From Veillonella sp. 3310 (lineage in GTDB: Bacteria > Bacillota > Negativicutes > Veillonellales > Veillonellaceae): a stretch of 64,000 bases of DNA. The DNA is taken from contig NZ_RQVJ01000001.1 of NCBI RefSeq assembly GCF_003999875.1, forward strand, positions 248,001-312,000, written 5' to 3'. This document shows positions 47,194-56,661 of the stretch, in pieces; the stretch's first letter is position 1, and each line of letters begins with the position of its first letter. The notes under the pieces were generated by a model. It ran no database searches. It worked only from the letters and a program-made list of their open reading frames with translations, and was not told the DNA's origin. A program made the translations under genes and the position numbers.

Positions 47194-48375
47194 ATGACTG
47201 ATTCAAAACTTTCATCATCGCGGTTGTCCCTCATTTGGTTCGGCGCCGCTCTTTCCATTGCGGAAATTATGACGGGCACCTATTTTGCGCCCCTAGGATT
47301 TTCCGACGGCCTATTAGCTATCATCATTGGGCACGTCATCGGCTGTTTGTTATTGTTTGGTGCTGGACTCATCGGTGCTCGTGAACACATGAGCTCCATG
47401 CAAACTGTATCCACTGTCTTTGGCAATGGGGGCATGAAATTATTTTCCATTTTAAACGTATTACAACTCATCGGCTGGACCGGCATTATGATTTATGACG
47501 GTGCACTTGGCGCCGTAGAATTGTGGAATCTACCATTCACTGCGTGGACTGTCATCATCGGCGCTTTAATCATTGTATGGCTCTTCATCGGCATTCGCAA
47601 CATGGGCTATATCAACAGTATTATGGGCTACGGTCTAGGTATCCTCTGCATCTATTTATTGATTAGCTTGTTACAAGAAAGTTCTATTCATAGCCAAGGT
47701 ATCATCACTGATGAACTGACTTTCACAGCTGCCTTAGAATTATCCATTGCTATGCCATTATCTTGGCTACCGCTAATCAGCGATTACACTCGTTTATCTA
47801 AAAATCCTGTGGCAGGCACTGCGGCTAGTGCCATTGTGTATGGTGTGACTAGTTCTGTCATGTATGTGTTAGGCCTTGCTGCTGCTCTATATACAAATGA
47901 AAGCAACATTGCGAAGGTGCTCCTTCATGCTGGTTTAGGATTTGGTGGGTTAATCATCATTGTATTCTCTACTGTGACCACAACTTTTATGGACGCCCTA
48001 TCTGCTGGTATTTCCTCTGAAAGTTTGCAATCTAAATATTCTGGTCGTACCATCGGTATCATCGTTACCATCATTGGCACCATCGGTGCATCCATCTATC
48101 CAATGGATAATATTATCCCATTCTTATATACCATCGGATCTGTATTTGCTCCTATGATTGCTATTTTATTGACCCATTATTTCTTCTTACGTCATTGTCC
48201 ATGCCTTGACCATGGTCCAACACTATACATCATTTGCTGGGCATCCGGCACCGTTATGTACCATCGTTTCCTAGATAGTAACCCATTCTTAGGAGCTAGC
48301 TTGTCTACCATCGTAGGAACATCCTTGGCAACCATTGCTACGGCGTATATTATTAGCAAATTAAGTAAAAGTTAA
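47194..48375 (+). CDS. cytX: Hydroxymethylpyrimidine permease (CytX-type, NCS1 family)
   Basis: A 393-residue inner-membrane transporter of the cytosine/purine permease family with about twelve hydrophobic segments. The first segment carries IWFGAALSIAEIMTGTYFAP, a substrate-site region of NCS1 proteins. AMPLSWLPLISDYTRL near 190 is also characteristic. Control by a TPP riboswitch points to a thiamine precursor, probably hydroxymethylpyrimidine, and not cytosine. ThiD next door would phosphorylate the imported pyrimidine. The start is the ATG at 47194. Confidence 0.88.
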   Translation: MTDSKLSSSRLSLIWFGAALSIAEIMTGTYFAPLGFSDGLLAIIIGHVIGCLLLFGAGLIGAREHMSSMQTVSTVFGNGGMKLFSILNVLQLIGWTGIMIYDGALGAVELWNLPFTAWTVIIGALIIVWLFIGIRNMGYINSIMGYGLGILCIYLLISLLQESSIHSQGIITDELTFTAALELSIAMPLSWLPLISDYTRLSKNPVAGTAASAIVYGVTSSVMYVLGLAAALYTNESNIAKVLLHAGLGFGGLIIIVFSTVTTTFMDALSAGISSESLQSKYSGRTIGIIVTIIGTIGASIYPMDNIIPFLYTIGSVFAPMIAILLTHYFFLRHCPCLDHGPTLYIICWASGTVMYHRFLDSNPFLGASLSTIVGTSLATIATAYIISKLSKS

Positions 48376-48454
48376 GATTCAGGTTCCCATATAGATTTAT
48401 TAAATATCTAATGCTGTATCAAATATCATTTATATTAATATCTTATTTAACAAC

Positions 48455-48484
48455 AAAACGCGGTTACATGACCGCGTTTTTATT
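48455..48484. terminator. Bidirectional terminator between cytX and the GNAT gene
   Basis: AAAACGCGGT (48455-48464) pairs perfectly with ACCGCGTTTT (48471-48480). T-runs lie on both strands, so it can end both convergent genes. Confidence 0.88.
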
Positions 48485-48493
48485 ATTTCATAT

Positions 48494-48934
48494 TTACTTA
48501 GGTATATAGACCATCTTTACATGTGGGGATCCTTCATGAATAAATGATTCTCCCTTAATTTTAAAACCAAATTTTTCATATAATCCAACTACTTGTTCTT
48601 GCGCTTCAATATTCACAGATTTTCCATTCCAGTATTTTTGTATATAATTCATTATATTCTGTACTAACTGACGCCCCATTCCTAAACCACGTGTTGAGTT
48701 ATGAGTCACAACTCGTCCAAATACAATGATTCCATTGTCTTCGAATATACGTGCATAGGCATCTACTCGACTTGTTTTTTCATTCCAATGAAATAGATGT
48801 ACTGCTTTAAGATCTATATTATCACATTCATGATATATACGATTTTGTTCAACAACAAATGTATCTATTCTAAGTCTAAATATTTCAAAAAGTTCTAATG
48901 GTGACAAATCAGTTAATTTACTTACTTTCCACAT
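48494..48934 (-). CDS. ElaA-like GNAT acetyltransferase
   Basis: A 146-residue acetyl-CoA-dependent N-acetyltransferase. The ElaA-type start FEIFRLRIDTFVVEQN (about 17-32) and the acetyl-CoA loop TRGLGMGRQLVQ (about 81-92) are clear. IEAQEQVVGLYEKFGF is motif B. The substrate is unknown. It appears to be a stand-alone gene on the minus strand, with AGGA before the ATG and a shared terminator downstream. Confidence 0.82.
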   Translation of the reverse strand: MWKVSKLTDLSPLELFEIFRLRIDTFVVEQNRIYHECDNIDLKAVHLFHWNEKTSRVDAYARIFEDNGIIVFGRVVTHNSTRGLGMGRQLVQNIMNYIQKYWNGKSVNIEAQEQVVGLYEKFGFKIKGESFIHEGSPHVKMVYIPK

Positions 48935-49011
48935 ATATGATTCCTATCTATAAAAATATCAAATTAAAAGTTAAATACTACAATACTATGTAAATTTATA
49001 CTACAAAATTT

Positions 49012-49704
49012 TTATACTATTGTCTCTAAAAACTCTATACTATGCAATGTATATCCTAGCTGATAAGTCAAAATCTTTCGTAAAAGAATTTCTAATTGAT
49101 CCCATTGATTCGCATTTAGACGTAAGGGCTTCGTAGGAATCCAATCATAGTTCAAAAGCATTGTTATCCCTTGTTGTAGCTCTCGATTCACTACATATTG
49201 ACAGGTTTCATAGATTTCATCACAAAGGCTTCCCATTGCCTCCGGATCTTCACAATGTTGTCCTTGTGGAACAAATCCAGCAATACTTAACATATGCCAA
49301 CCTAATACAATAGATCCTAATCGAACTGGTTTATCTTGTATAGCTTGTAAAAATCGACTCATATTCGTATACACACCGCGGTCTAATTTACCTTTTTCAA
49401 ATAAAGCACTCACCAGTTCACCGCTAAAGGTAGCATAGAAAATATCTTCTAAGCTTTCATAATCACGTGTAGAAATCCCATCCATCTGGATAATATCGTA
49501 CATGTCTCCATTAGGAGCTACTGTCAAATATAAACGGCTTAAAGGTTGCAAATAAGCACCTTCTTTATAGTTAGCTTTTCGTTTATGGGGTACAGAACAA
49601 AGTATAATGCCTTCTAATTTTGTGAGGAACGCATAGATACTATAGTATTTTCGTTTTTTACGCCACAGCACGATGGCTTCACTGGTAAACGTATTTGCTT
49701 TCAT
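49012..49704 (-). CDS. recO: DNA repair protein RecO
   Basis: A 230-residue protein that helps RecF and RecR load RecA at gaps. The N-terminal OB domain (about 1-80) begins FTSEAIVLWRKK, and a helical C-terminal domain follows. A Cys-type zinc site is only partly visible (QHCED near 150). The 16-base segment containing its ribosome binding site and ATG is exactly duplicated upstream. The start used here is the copy in frame with the protein. It lies 43 bases after the CNNM gene. Confidence 0.9.
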   Translation of the reverse strand: MKANTFTSEAIVLWRKKRKYYSIYAFLTKLEGIILCSVPHKRKANYKEGAYLQPLSRLYLTVAPNGDMYDIIQMDGISTRDYESLEDIFYATFSGELVSALFEKGKLDRGVYTNMSRFLQAIQDKPVRLGSIVLGWHMLSIAGFVPQGQHCEDPEAMGSLCDEIYETCQYVVNRELQQGITMLLNYDWIPTKPLRLNANQWDQLEILLRKILTYQLGYTLHSIEFLETIV

Positions 49705-49733
49705 CTATATGTCCTCTCATCTATATGTCCTCT
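49702..49733 (-). repeat. Perfect 16-bp tandem duplication of the recO initiation site
   Basis: The unit CATCTATATGTCCTCT occurs twice in tandem (49702-49717, 49718-49733). On the minus strand each copy reads AGAGGACATATAGATG, a Shine-Dalgarno plus ATG. The upstream ATG opens a 13-codon frame overlapping the recO start out of register. Confidence 0.9.
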
Positions 49734-49747
49734 CCATACAGGTATAC

Positions 49748-51082
49748 TTATTTTGTTTCCTCAGCGTCTTCAATATCAGTCGGTACTGGCACGGCATAGA
49801 CACGTTCAATGCGATAACCCTGCATTTCTGTCACCGTAAAAGTATATCCATCTACGGTAATGACATCACCAACGGCTGGAGTTCTTTCTAAGATACCAAA
49901 GATAACACCACCGATAGTATCTTCATCCACATCACCGAAGGAAATATCTAATAGATCTTCCACTTCATCCACTAAGACTTTTCCAGCAAAATTGTAGGTA
50001 CCATTTGGATTTTCTACAATAGCCGGTAAATCACGTTCGTGTTCGTCTTGAATATCCCCAACCAATTCTTCTAAAATATCCTCCAAACCTACTAAGCCGA
50101 CCATACCACCGTATTCATCCACCACAACAGCTTGGTAAATACGACGAGTCCGCATGTGCTGTAATAGAACAGATAATTTCATCACTTCTGGAATGACAAG
50201 AATATTACGACGTATGGAACGTAAATCTTTACTCGCTTCTTCACGGCGCTCCATGAGGTCCTTAATATGAACAAGACCAATGATATGATCCTTATCCTCT
50301 AAACATAAAGGATATCTCGTGTGGCTTGTAGAAGATACGATATGCATAGTCTCCTCAAAGCTATCTTGGGTATAGACGCACACTACATCTTGCCGAGGAA
50401 TCATAACTTCTTTCGCAATACGGTCTACGAAATCGAATACATTGTCGATGAGCTCACCTTCAACATGGTCAATTTCACCTTGTTGATGACTACGACTGAC
50501 CAAGGCACGAATTTCTTCTTCTGTGTGCACTAAATCAATTTCTGTACGATATGGAGCTTTGAAAGCTTTCAGTACCGTATTGCCAATTCGTTCTGCAAGA
50601 TATACAAAAGGAATTGCAATGTTTCCAGCTAACCGGACGATGGTCACTGTAGTCCCCACATATCGTTCAGGAAAAGATAATGCCAGTCCTTTGGGAATAA
50701 TTTCCCCAAATATGAGTACCACTACTGCAAATAATGCTAGTATAATCCATTCCACTACAATGGCATATGTGGCATCATAAACGCCTAAATGATGTAATAC
50801 CAAATCAGTCCCATCTTCTAAATAGCGTCCTACATAGACTGCCAAAACGACAATGAAGAAAAGAATAAAGAAGGTGGACGTATTCATGAACCGCTCAGGC
50901 CGTTTGTATAATTCACGTAAATCCTCTTTTTTTCCATCGCTCAATGTGTCCATATCTTCTAGATGTTCTTCTCGTAAACGAGCAAAAGAGAATTTACTAA
51001 TCACAAATACACTAATAATTAAAATACAAAAGATGGCAAATAGAATCATGCCACCCGTGACGGGGGTATCGATAACAATCAT
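49748..51082 (-). CDS. CNNM/HlyC-CorC family membrane protein with CBS domains
   Basis: A 444-residue protein. A DUF21 membrane domain (four hydrophobic segments, about 1-180, with IFGEIIPKGLALSFPE) is followed by two CBS domains (about 205-325) and a CorC_HlyC domain (about 340-425, with DTIGGVIFGILERTPAVGD). Relatives transport or sense magnesium, and the older name hemolysin is misleading. The ATG at 51082 lies right after AAGGAAAGGA; the longer frame to 51109 has no site. A 128-base gap separates it from era. Confidence 0.85.
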   Translation of the reverse strand: MIVIDTPVTGGMILFAIFCILIISVFVISKFSFARLREEHLEDMDTLSDGKKEDLRELYKRPERFMNTSTFFILFFIVVLAVYVGRYLEDGTDLVLHHLGVYDATYAIVVEWIILALFAVVVLIFGEIIPKGLALSFPERYVGTTVTIVRLAGNIAIPFVYLAERIGNTVLKAFKAPYRTEIDLVHTEEEIRALVSRSHQQGEIDHVEGELIDNVFDFVDRIAKEVMIPRQDVVCVYTQDSFEETMHIVSSTSHTRYPLCLEDKDHIIGLVHIKDLMERREEASKDLRSIRRNILVIPEVMKLSVLLQHMRTRRIYQAVVVDEYGGMVGLVGLEDILEELVGDIQDEHERDLPAIVENPNGTYNFAGKVLVDEVEDLLDISFGDVDEDTIGGVIFGILERTPAVGDVITVDGYTFTVTEMQGYRIERVYAVPVPTDIEDAEETK

Positions 51083-51210
51083 TCCTTTCCTTATGTGATA
51101 CATAAACAAAATGCGACATCTTAGAGCATATATTTTTTTTATGCCTTAATTCTTATACGGTAAACACTGAAACAAATTAACACCTTATATAAAAGATATC
51201 TTCCTAAGTG

Positions 51211-52110
51211 CTAATTCCGGTATCCCAATTCAGACAACATACCAGATTTATTGCGCCAGTCTTTTTTCACTTTCACCCATAAATCTAAAAATACTTTTGT
51301 AGCCAATAAATGTTCTACATCACCACGAGCTTGTCTACCAATGGTTTTCAACATAGCACCTTGTTTGCCGATGATAATCCCTTTTTGAGAATCTCGTTCT
51401 ACATAGATAGTAGCGCGTACATAGGTGGTGCCATCGTCTCTCGTTTTCATTTCATCTACATCTACAGCGATGGCATGAGGAATTTCATCATGAGTTTGTA
51501 ATAGAATTTTTTCACGTACAATATCAGAGATAATCAACCGCTCTGGTTGGTCGGTAATCATATCATCTGGGAAGTATTTTGGACCTTCTGGCAAATGTTT
51601 TTCCAACAAATTGACTACTTCTTCAATATTATCTTTTTCCTTCGCAGAAATCGGTATCACAGCCTCAAAAGGATAGCTATTTTCATAGGATACAATAGCT
51701 TCTAACAAGTCTTGTTTTTCCATAGTATCAATTTTATTCACAATGAGGAATACTGGTACATTAACCTTTTTTAACTGTTCAATGACAAAATTGTCGCCAG
51801 GACCACGTTTTTCATTAGCTGCCACCACAAATAAAACAGCCTCTACTTCACGCAAAGAATCTACCGCTTGGTCCACCATAAATTCACCTAATTTATGTTT
51901 TGGCTTATGAATCCCCGGTGTATCCATGAAGACGATTTGTTTCTTTTCATCTGTATAGACACAAACAATACGGTTTCGTGTCGTTTGCGCTTTATCTGAA
52001 ACAATGACAATTTTATCATCAATTAAGGCATTAATTAAGGTAGACTTCCCTACATTAGGGCGCCCTACGACTGCTACAAAACCTGATTTAAATCCTTTTC
52101 CACTATTCAT
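51211..52110 (-). CDS. era: GTPase Era
   Basis: Binds the 3' end of 16S rRNA and aids 30S maturation. A 299-residue protein with G1 GRPNVGKST (about 16-24), G3 DTPG, G4 NKID and a C-terminal KH domain (about 205-290, with GIIIGKQGAMLKTIG). The chosen ATG at 52110 overlaps the ybeY stop by eight bases; a frame to 52134 is possible but less usual. It lies in the conserved phoH-ybeY-era order. Confidence 0.95.
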   Translation of the reverse strand: MNSGKGFKSGFVAVVGRPNVGKSTLINALIDDKIVIVSDKAQTTRNRIVCVYTDEKKQIVFMDTPGIHKPKHKLGEFMVDQAVDSLREVEAVLFVVAANEKRGPGDNFVIEQLKKVNVPVFLIVNKIDTMEKQDLLEAIVSYENSYPFEAVIPISAKEKDNIEEVVNLLEKHLPEGPKYFPDDMITDQPERLIISDIVREKILLQTHDEIPHAIAVDVDEMKTRDDGTTYVRATIYVERDSQKGIIIGKQGAMLKTIGRQARGDVEHLLATKVFLDLWVKVKKDWRNKSGMLSELGYRN

Positions 52111-52579
52111 TATATGGCATATCCTCTCGTACATAACCTAAATTACCAAGCACAAATTCTTCTTCTGTGCGCATTTCTTTCTTATCGTCCTCTGTCATAT
52201 GGTCATAACCTAAAATATGTAAACAGCTATGGACAGTTAAATAGGCAAGTTCACGAATAAAATCGTGATTATACTCTTTCGCTTGCTCGGCTGCTCTCTC
52301 TAAGGATATTACAATATCCCCTAGTAATTGCCCCTCTTCTTCCGTATAAGTCGTATCTCCCTCATTAAGAGCAAAAGATAATACATCCGTAGGCAAATCC
52401 TTACCACGATATTCACGGTTTAACTCTTGAATTTTTCCATTATTGCAAAGGAGTACACTGTACTCATCTTCTTCATGTAACCCATAGACACGAGCTACCT
52501 CATTACAGCACCGTTGAATGACCTCTTCATAGGTGCTATTCTGTTCTATCCCCTCATCATAGGAAATACTTACAATCAT
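52103..52579 (-). CDS. ybeY: Endoribonuclease YbeY
   Basis: A zinc endoribonuclease acting in 16S rRNA 3' maturation and ribosome quality control. 158 residues, with the signature HSCLHILGYDH (about 118-128) holding the three zinc histidines. LNREYRGKDLPTDVLSFAL is the other conserved block. Its start overlaps the phoH stop by four bases, and its own end overlaps era, so the three are tightly coupled. Confidence 0.95.
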   Translation of the reverse strand: MIVSISYDEGIEQNSTYEEVIQRCCNEVARVYGLHEEDEYSVLLCNNGKIQELNREYRGKDLPTDVLSFALNEGDTTYTEEEGQLLGDIVISLERAAEQAKEYNHDFIRELAYLTVHSCLHILGYDHMTEDDKKEMRTEEEFVLGNLGYVREDMPYNE

Positions 52580-53547
52580 GATTCTTTCCCTTTCTCTGAA
52601 AGTTGATACTCTTCATAAGCTTTCACAATACGACCTACCAAATCATGACGCACCACATCCTGGTCAGAGAAATAAATAGATCGAATCCCTTTGATGCGTT
52701 GTAACACTTGTTCTGCCTCTATCAAACCAGATGTCATTTTCGGCGGTAAGTCGATTTGCGTAGGATCCCCATTGACCACCATTTTCGATTGATATCCCAA
52801 GCGCGTCAAAAACATTTTCATCTGTTCTGGTGTCGTATTTTGCCCTTCGTCAAGGATGACAAAGGACCGTTCTAGGGTACGTCCCCGCATATATGCTAAA
52901 GGAGCTACTTCGATGGTCCCTTGTAAGAGCATCTTCTGCACTCGTTCTACACCAAACATATCATGTAAGGCATCATAAAGAGGACGTAAATAAGGATCCA
53001 CTTTTTCTTGTAAATCACCCGGCAAATACCCTAGCTTTTCCCCTGCCTCTACTGCAGGTCTCGTCAAAATTATTCGGTCTACTTCACGATTTTTCAGGTA
53101 AAATGCACCTAATGCCACTGCTAAATAAGTCTTGCCCGTACCTGCAGGACCAATACCAAAGGTAATCGTATTGCGACGGATACTATCTACATACTGTTTT
53201 TGACCCACTGTTTTAGGAATAATAGGATTTCCCTTTACAGTCACATTGATGGTATCTTCATAAAGCTGAAAGAGGGCCTCTTTTTCGCCTTTCAAAATCA
53301 TATTCGCAGTGGTTCGCACATGATGGTCCGTAATCTTAATATGATTTTTAAATAAATATAGCAATACATCCAGCACCTCTATTGCCACCTGTACCGATGT
53401 GTCAGAACCTGTCACATCTACGGTCGTATCTCGATGTAAGATATCTACTGTTACTAATTCTTCTAATACTTTGATATGGGAACCCTGTGGTCCCACTATA
53501 GGTCCTACCATGTCATAAGTAGGTATGGTAAATCTCTGATTAGCCAT
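52576..53547 (-). CDS. phoH: PhoH family ATPase/nuclease
   Basis: A 323-residue P-loop protein with an N-terminal KH-like segment (about 15-90, GPIVGPQGSHIKVLEEL) and the PhoH core. Walker A is GPAGTGKTYLAVALG near 132, followed by LTRPAVEAGEKLG, then Walker B FVILDEGQNTTPEQM and VVNGDPTQIDLP. It is probably an RNA-directed ATPase linked to ribosome maturation through ybeY. The ATG at 53547 follows AAAGGGAG. The longer frame overlaps the preceding gene and is rejected. Confidence 0.93.
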   Translation of the reverse strand: MANQRFTIPTYDMVGPIVGPQGSHIKVLEELVTVDILHRDTTVDVTGSDTSVQVAIEVLDVLLYLFKNHIKITDHHVRTTANMILKGEKEALFQLYEDTINVTVKGNPIIPKTVGQKQYVDSIRRNTITFGIGPAGTGKTYLAVALGAFYLKNREVDRIILTRPAVEAGEKLGYLPGDLQEKVDPYLRPLYDALHDMFGVERVQKMLLQGTIEVAPLAYMRGRTLERSFVILDEGQNTTPEQMKMFLTRLGYQSKMVVNGDPTQIDLPPKMTSGLIEAEQVLQRIKGIRSIYFSDQDVVRHDLVGRIVKAYEEYQLSEKGKES

Positions 53548-53557
53548 ATGCTCCCTT

Positions 53558-54520
53558 TCACAGAAACTTTTGTACCGCAGCACCATGTAAGTAGTTATAA
53601 GCACTGCCTTGAGAAATATCTTCGTCTTCCATAATTTGATCAATTAAATCTTGTACGCGCCACCATCCCATAGACCAATTCGTAAAAATTGTATTATCCT
53701 CTGGCGCACGACCTACCAATCTTTGTAAAACAATCTTAGGATCTAAGTAGCGCAAAAATTCCACCACTCGTCGTGCATACTCTTCCGCACTGATTAAAGT
53801 AAATTCACCAGCCTCGTAATCTCGCGCCATTATCGTATTCTTTACTAAGTATAATGCATGGAGCTTCACTTGGTCTACTTGTAAGGCTGATAAAGTTTTC
53901 GCCCCTTCAATGACATCATCCATGGTGTCCCACGGAAGGTTCAGTATCATATGCGTACACACTTCAAATCCATAGCGCTTGATGCGCAGCACAGCGTCGA
54001 TAAACTCCGCCATCGTATGTCCTCGATTCACCTTTTGTAATGTGTGATAGTTCACCGATTGCAAGCCAAGTTCTACATAGATATCAACACCGTATTTATG
54101 CTGTATTTCTTTTAAAATATCTAAATACGCATCATGTACACAGTCAGGGCGTGTGGCAATGGCAATACCTACCACATGTTCTAAACAAGCTTCCTCCACA
54201 TACTGGCGAAACTTCTCTGGTGGTAAATAGGTATTACTAAAATTCTGAAAGTACGGTATATATTTATAAGCCTTATACTTTTTCGCAATATGCACCACTG
54301 TTTCATCAATTTGCTGTTTCACCGTCATAGAGGCTGGTCGATTTTCATAGCCTGCTCCAATTTCACCACAAAAGGTACATCCACCTACACCAGCGGATCC
54401 ATCACGATTAGGGCAAGTCAACGGTAGTGCTACTGGAATTTTATAGGCCTTTTCTCCATATCGTTCTTTATAAAACGAAGATATCATACGATACCGCTTT
54501 GGTTTTGATGTATCACTCAT
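53558..54520 (-). CDS. TIGR01212-type radical SAM protein (YhcC/YtqA)
   Basis: A 320-residue radical SAM enzyme of unknown substrate. The iron-sulfur cysteines lie in TCPNRDGSAGVGGCTFCGEI (about 30-50), an atypical wide spacing characteristic of the YhcC/YtqA group. GYENRPASMTVKQQ, IATRPDC and VELGLQSVNYHTL follow. The start at 54520 has GGAGGTG. The stop of the upstream radical SAM gene is one base before this ATG (TGACATG), so the two are coupled. Confidence 0.9.
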   Translation of the reverse strand: MSDTSKPKRYRMISSFYKERYGEKAYKIPVALPLTCPNRDGSAGVGGCTFCGEIGAGYENRPASMTVKQQIDETVVHIAKKYKAYKYIPYFQNFSNTYLPPEKFRQYVEEACLEHVVGIAIATRPDCVHDAYLDILKEIQHKYGVDIYVELGLQSVNYHTLQKVNRGHTMAEFIDAVLRIKRYGFEVCTHMILNLPWDTMDDVIEGAKTLSALQVDQVKLHALYLVKNTIMARDYEAGEFTLISAEEYARRVVEFLRYLDPKIVLQRLVGRAPEDNTIFTNWSMGWWRVQDLIDQIMEDEDISQGSAYNYLHGAAVQKFL

Positions 54521-54521
54521 G

Positions 54522-56348
54522 TCACACCTCCTCCCTAATTGTTGAACTAGTAGTATCTTCGTGATGATGTATATGGTCATTTCCACATTGTGGGGGACGT
54601 ATAAAAGGTTTTGTCTCACCTTTTACATCAATAATGATAGTATAAGTATCTTTGGATCGTTCAACCTCCGCAGTACCGAAGGAACTTCGTGGAATCCCTA
54701 TGTATGGCAATGATTCTCCACAGACCTCAATAGTATGATAATCTTGTCGAATTCTTCGCCATTCTACGAACGAATAGTTAGGAATATATTGTTGTACCAA
54801 ACTTTCCTCACGCCAGAATACCTCAGCCTCTTGCATCTCTTGTTTTCTATCTTTAGATAAAGCAAATCGTTCATCCCGTATTTTACCCTTGAAAGAAGTT
54901 AACACATCATAGCGCAGTAAATCGCAGGCCACTCGGTCCTCTTTCAAGGTGAAAAACTCATATAGAAAAGCAATTTGATCAGCATCATTTAACTTTCTAT
55001 CTTGATTTCCTTTGTCTAACCATAGCTTAGTCATCTCTTCAAAGTAGGCAAAGGCAGAGCCCTCTCGGATTAAGCTTTCACTAATGTAACCAAAGACAGT
55101 CCGATACCGTTCACTATTATAAAAACGTTCGAATACATCCTCAAAATGTTTCAGCATACGCACATCATTATACGGCAAGACATGAGTTTGTAACACTTCG
55201 TAAGGTGCTTTCGGATTCGCAATGTACTCGTATTCTGCCATAGAACGCACGCCAGAACCTTTTAATAGCTTTAAAAATCCAATCTGCAACGCATGGGGTT
55301 GTAAACTGAACAAATCATTGAAAGATGTTTCAAAAATAGCTTTACTTTCATAGGGCAAACCCACAATTAAATCCATATGCACATGTGTACGCCCTGATTT
55401 GATAATAGGAGGAATCACAGACTCAATACGGCCCCAATCATTACGACGATGAATGGCCTCCAATGTCTTCTCATGCGTACTTTGAACGCCTACCTCAATT
55501 TGTATTTGACCATGACGAGTAGAACTTAAAATCTCCACTTCTTTTTCTGTCATTAAAATGGATTCCATTTCCAAGTGAAAGTTCGTATTTCCTCCGTGGT
55601 CGCGCATCCACTCCATTAATGGAATATGATGATGAGGCGCACAGTTGAACGTACGATCCACAAACTTCACTTGTTTTACATTGTGATCCACAAACCATGC
55701 TAACTCCTGTAATACCCGCTCTCGTGGAAAAAATCGTACGGTGTTACGATTACCAGATAAACAATACTGGCAACTAAACGGACAACCTCGAGAAGATTCA
55801 TAATAAACAATTTTATTTCCTAAGGTGAGCATATCTTCTTCCGTGTACGGGAATGGTATCGTACTTAAGTCCGTTACCTCTACGGCTTCTTCAGATCCTT
55901 GAATGTGATCCTGTTCCCGGCCTAAAATACCAGGTATGACAGGACTCACCGGAGATTGACCTGTACGAATAGCTTTCACAAAAGCAGTGAAAGCCTCCTC
56001 AGCTTCCCCTTGTACAACATAGTCAATATACGGGTGTTTTTCTAATAGTTCCCGCGCCGTATAACTTACCTCAGGACCACCTAAGATAATTTTTATATTA
56101 GGACGAACCGCTTTAATCATAGAACAAAGATGCAATGTCATATCAATATTCCAAATATAACAAGCAAAGCCTAATACATCTGCATCTAACGTAGTCACAT
56201 GATTTAAGATATCTAAAATAGGCATATTAATAGTGTACTCCACTATCTCATATGCCTCGTCCTTCGTTCTTCCATAAGCCTGCAAATAACGCAATGCCAA
56301 AGAAGAGTGTATATATTTTGAATTCAACGTTGAAATAATAACTTTCAT
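54522..56348 (-). CDS. B12-binding-domain radical SAM protein with DUF4080
   Basis: A 608-residue protein. An N-terminal cobalamin-binding-like domain (about 1-140, with VIISTLNSKYIHSSLALRYL and IILGGPEVSYTARE) is followed by a radical SAM domain with SSRGCPFSCQYCLSG near 185. A C-terminal DUF4080-type region follows (about 430-608). Substrate unknown. The ATG at 56348 has GTGAGG, and five further upstream codons are possible. An extended -10 TGGTATAAT lies at 56395-56403. Between promoter and gene is the palindrome ATGAAC-CTA-GTTCAT (about 56367-56381). Confidence 0.88.
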   Translation of the reverse strand: MKVIISTLNSKYIHSSLALRYLQAYGRTKDEAYEIVEYTINMPILDILNHVTTLDADVLGFACYIWNIDMTLHLCSMIKAVRPNIKIILGGPEVSYTARELLEKHPYIDYVVQGEAEEAFTAFVKAIRTGQSPVSPVIPGILGREQDHIQGSEEAVEVTDLSTIPFPYTEEDMLTLGNKIVYYESSRGCPFSCQYCLSGNRNTVRFFPRERVLQELAWFVDHNVKQVKFVDRTFNCAPHHHIPLMEWMRDHGGNTNFHLEMESILMTEKEVEILSSTRHGQIQIEVGVQSTHEKTLEAIHRRNDWGRIESVIPPIIKSGRTHVHMDLIVGLPYESKAIFETSFNDLFSLQPHALQIGFLKLLKGSGVRSMAEYEYIANPKAPYEVLQTHVLPYNDVRMLKHFEDVFERFYNSERYRTVFGYISESLIREGSAFAYFEEMTKLWLDKGNQDRKLNDADQIAFLYEFFTLKEDRVACDLLRYDVLTSFKGKIRDERFALSKDRKQEMQEAEVFWREESLVQQYIPNYSFVEWRRIRQDYHTIEVCGESLPYIGIPRSSFGTAEVERSKDTYTIIIDVKGETKPFIRPPQCGNDHIHHHEDTTSSTIREEV

Positions 56349-56394
56349 TTGTACCTCACTCATCGAATGAACCTAGTTCATCGGCTATTGCTCT

Positions 56395-56403
56395 ATTATA
56401 CCA
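56395..56403 (-). promoter_or_regulatory. Extended -10 promoter of the radical SAM/phoH/era run
   Basis: TGGTATAAT on the minus strand, about 47 bases before the ATG. The palindrome TGAACCTAGTTCA just downstream may be an operator or leader hairpin. Confidence 0.5.
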
Positions 56404-56466
56404 TATAATACAAACCTCTCCCACATAATAAAATCCTAGAAAACGCAGATAAACCTAGGAAGAAAT

Positions 56467-56659
56467 AGTATTTTTTTGCAATGTATGGTATACTTGACAT
56501 GTAAAAAGAAGAGCCATCAACGTGTGCAGGCGTTAGGCTCATCTCAAATGTTGGAAAATTTGACTCGCCTAACGTGTATAAGTGGTCCTAACACTTATCA
56601 TTTACGTTAGGCTTTGTCATTTCTAGTTAAAGAAACGATAAATATCTATAATTAATTTC
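56467..56659. repeat. Repeat element A, copy 1 (truncated type I toxin-antitoxin-like unit)
   Basis: 193 bases that closely match 56849-57042 from AGTATTTT through ATAATTAATTTC. Differences are confined mainly to a spacer (56545-56566) and a few bases near the promoter. It keeps the plus-strand extended -10 promoter (TGG at 56486-56488, TATACT at 56489-56494) and the long hairpin (about 56562-56620). On the minus strand it also keeps the last ten codons of the small toxin-like ORF. The start codon, ribosome site and promoter of that ORF are gone, replaced directly by element B. It is a degenerate relic of the second copy. Confidence 0.9.
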
Positions 56660-56661
56660 CC

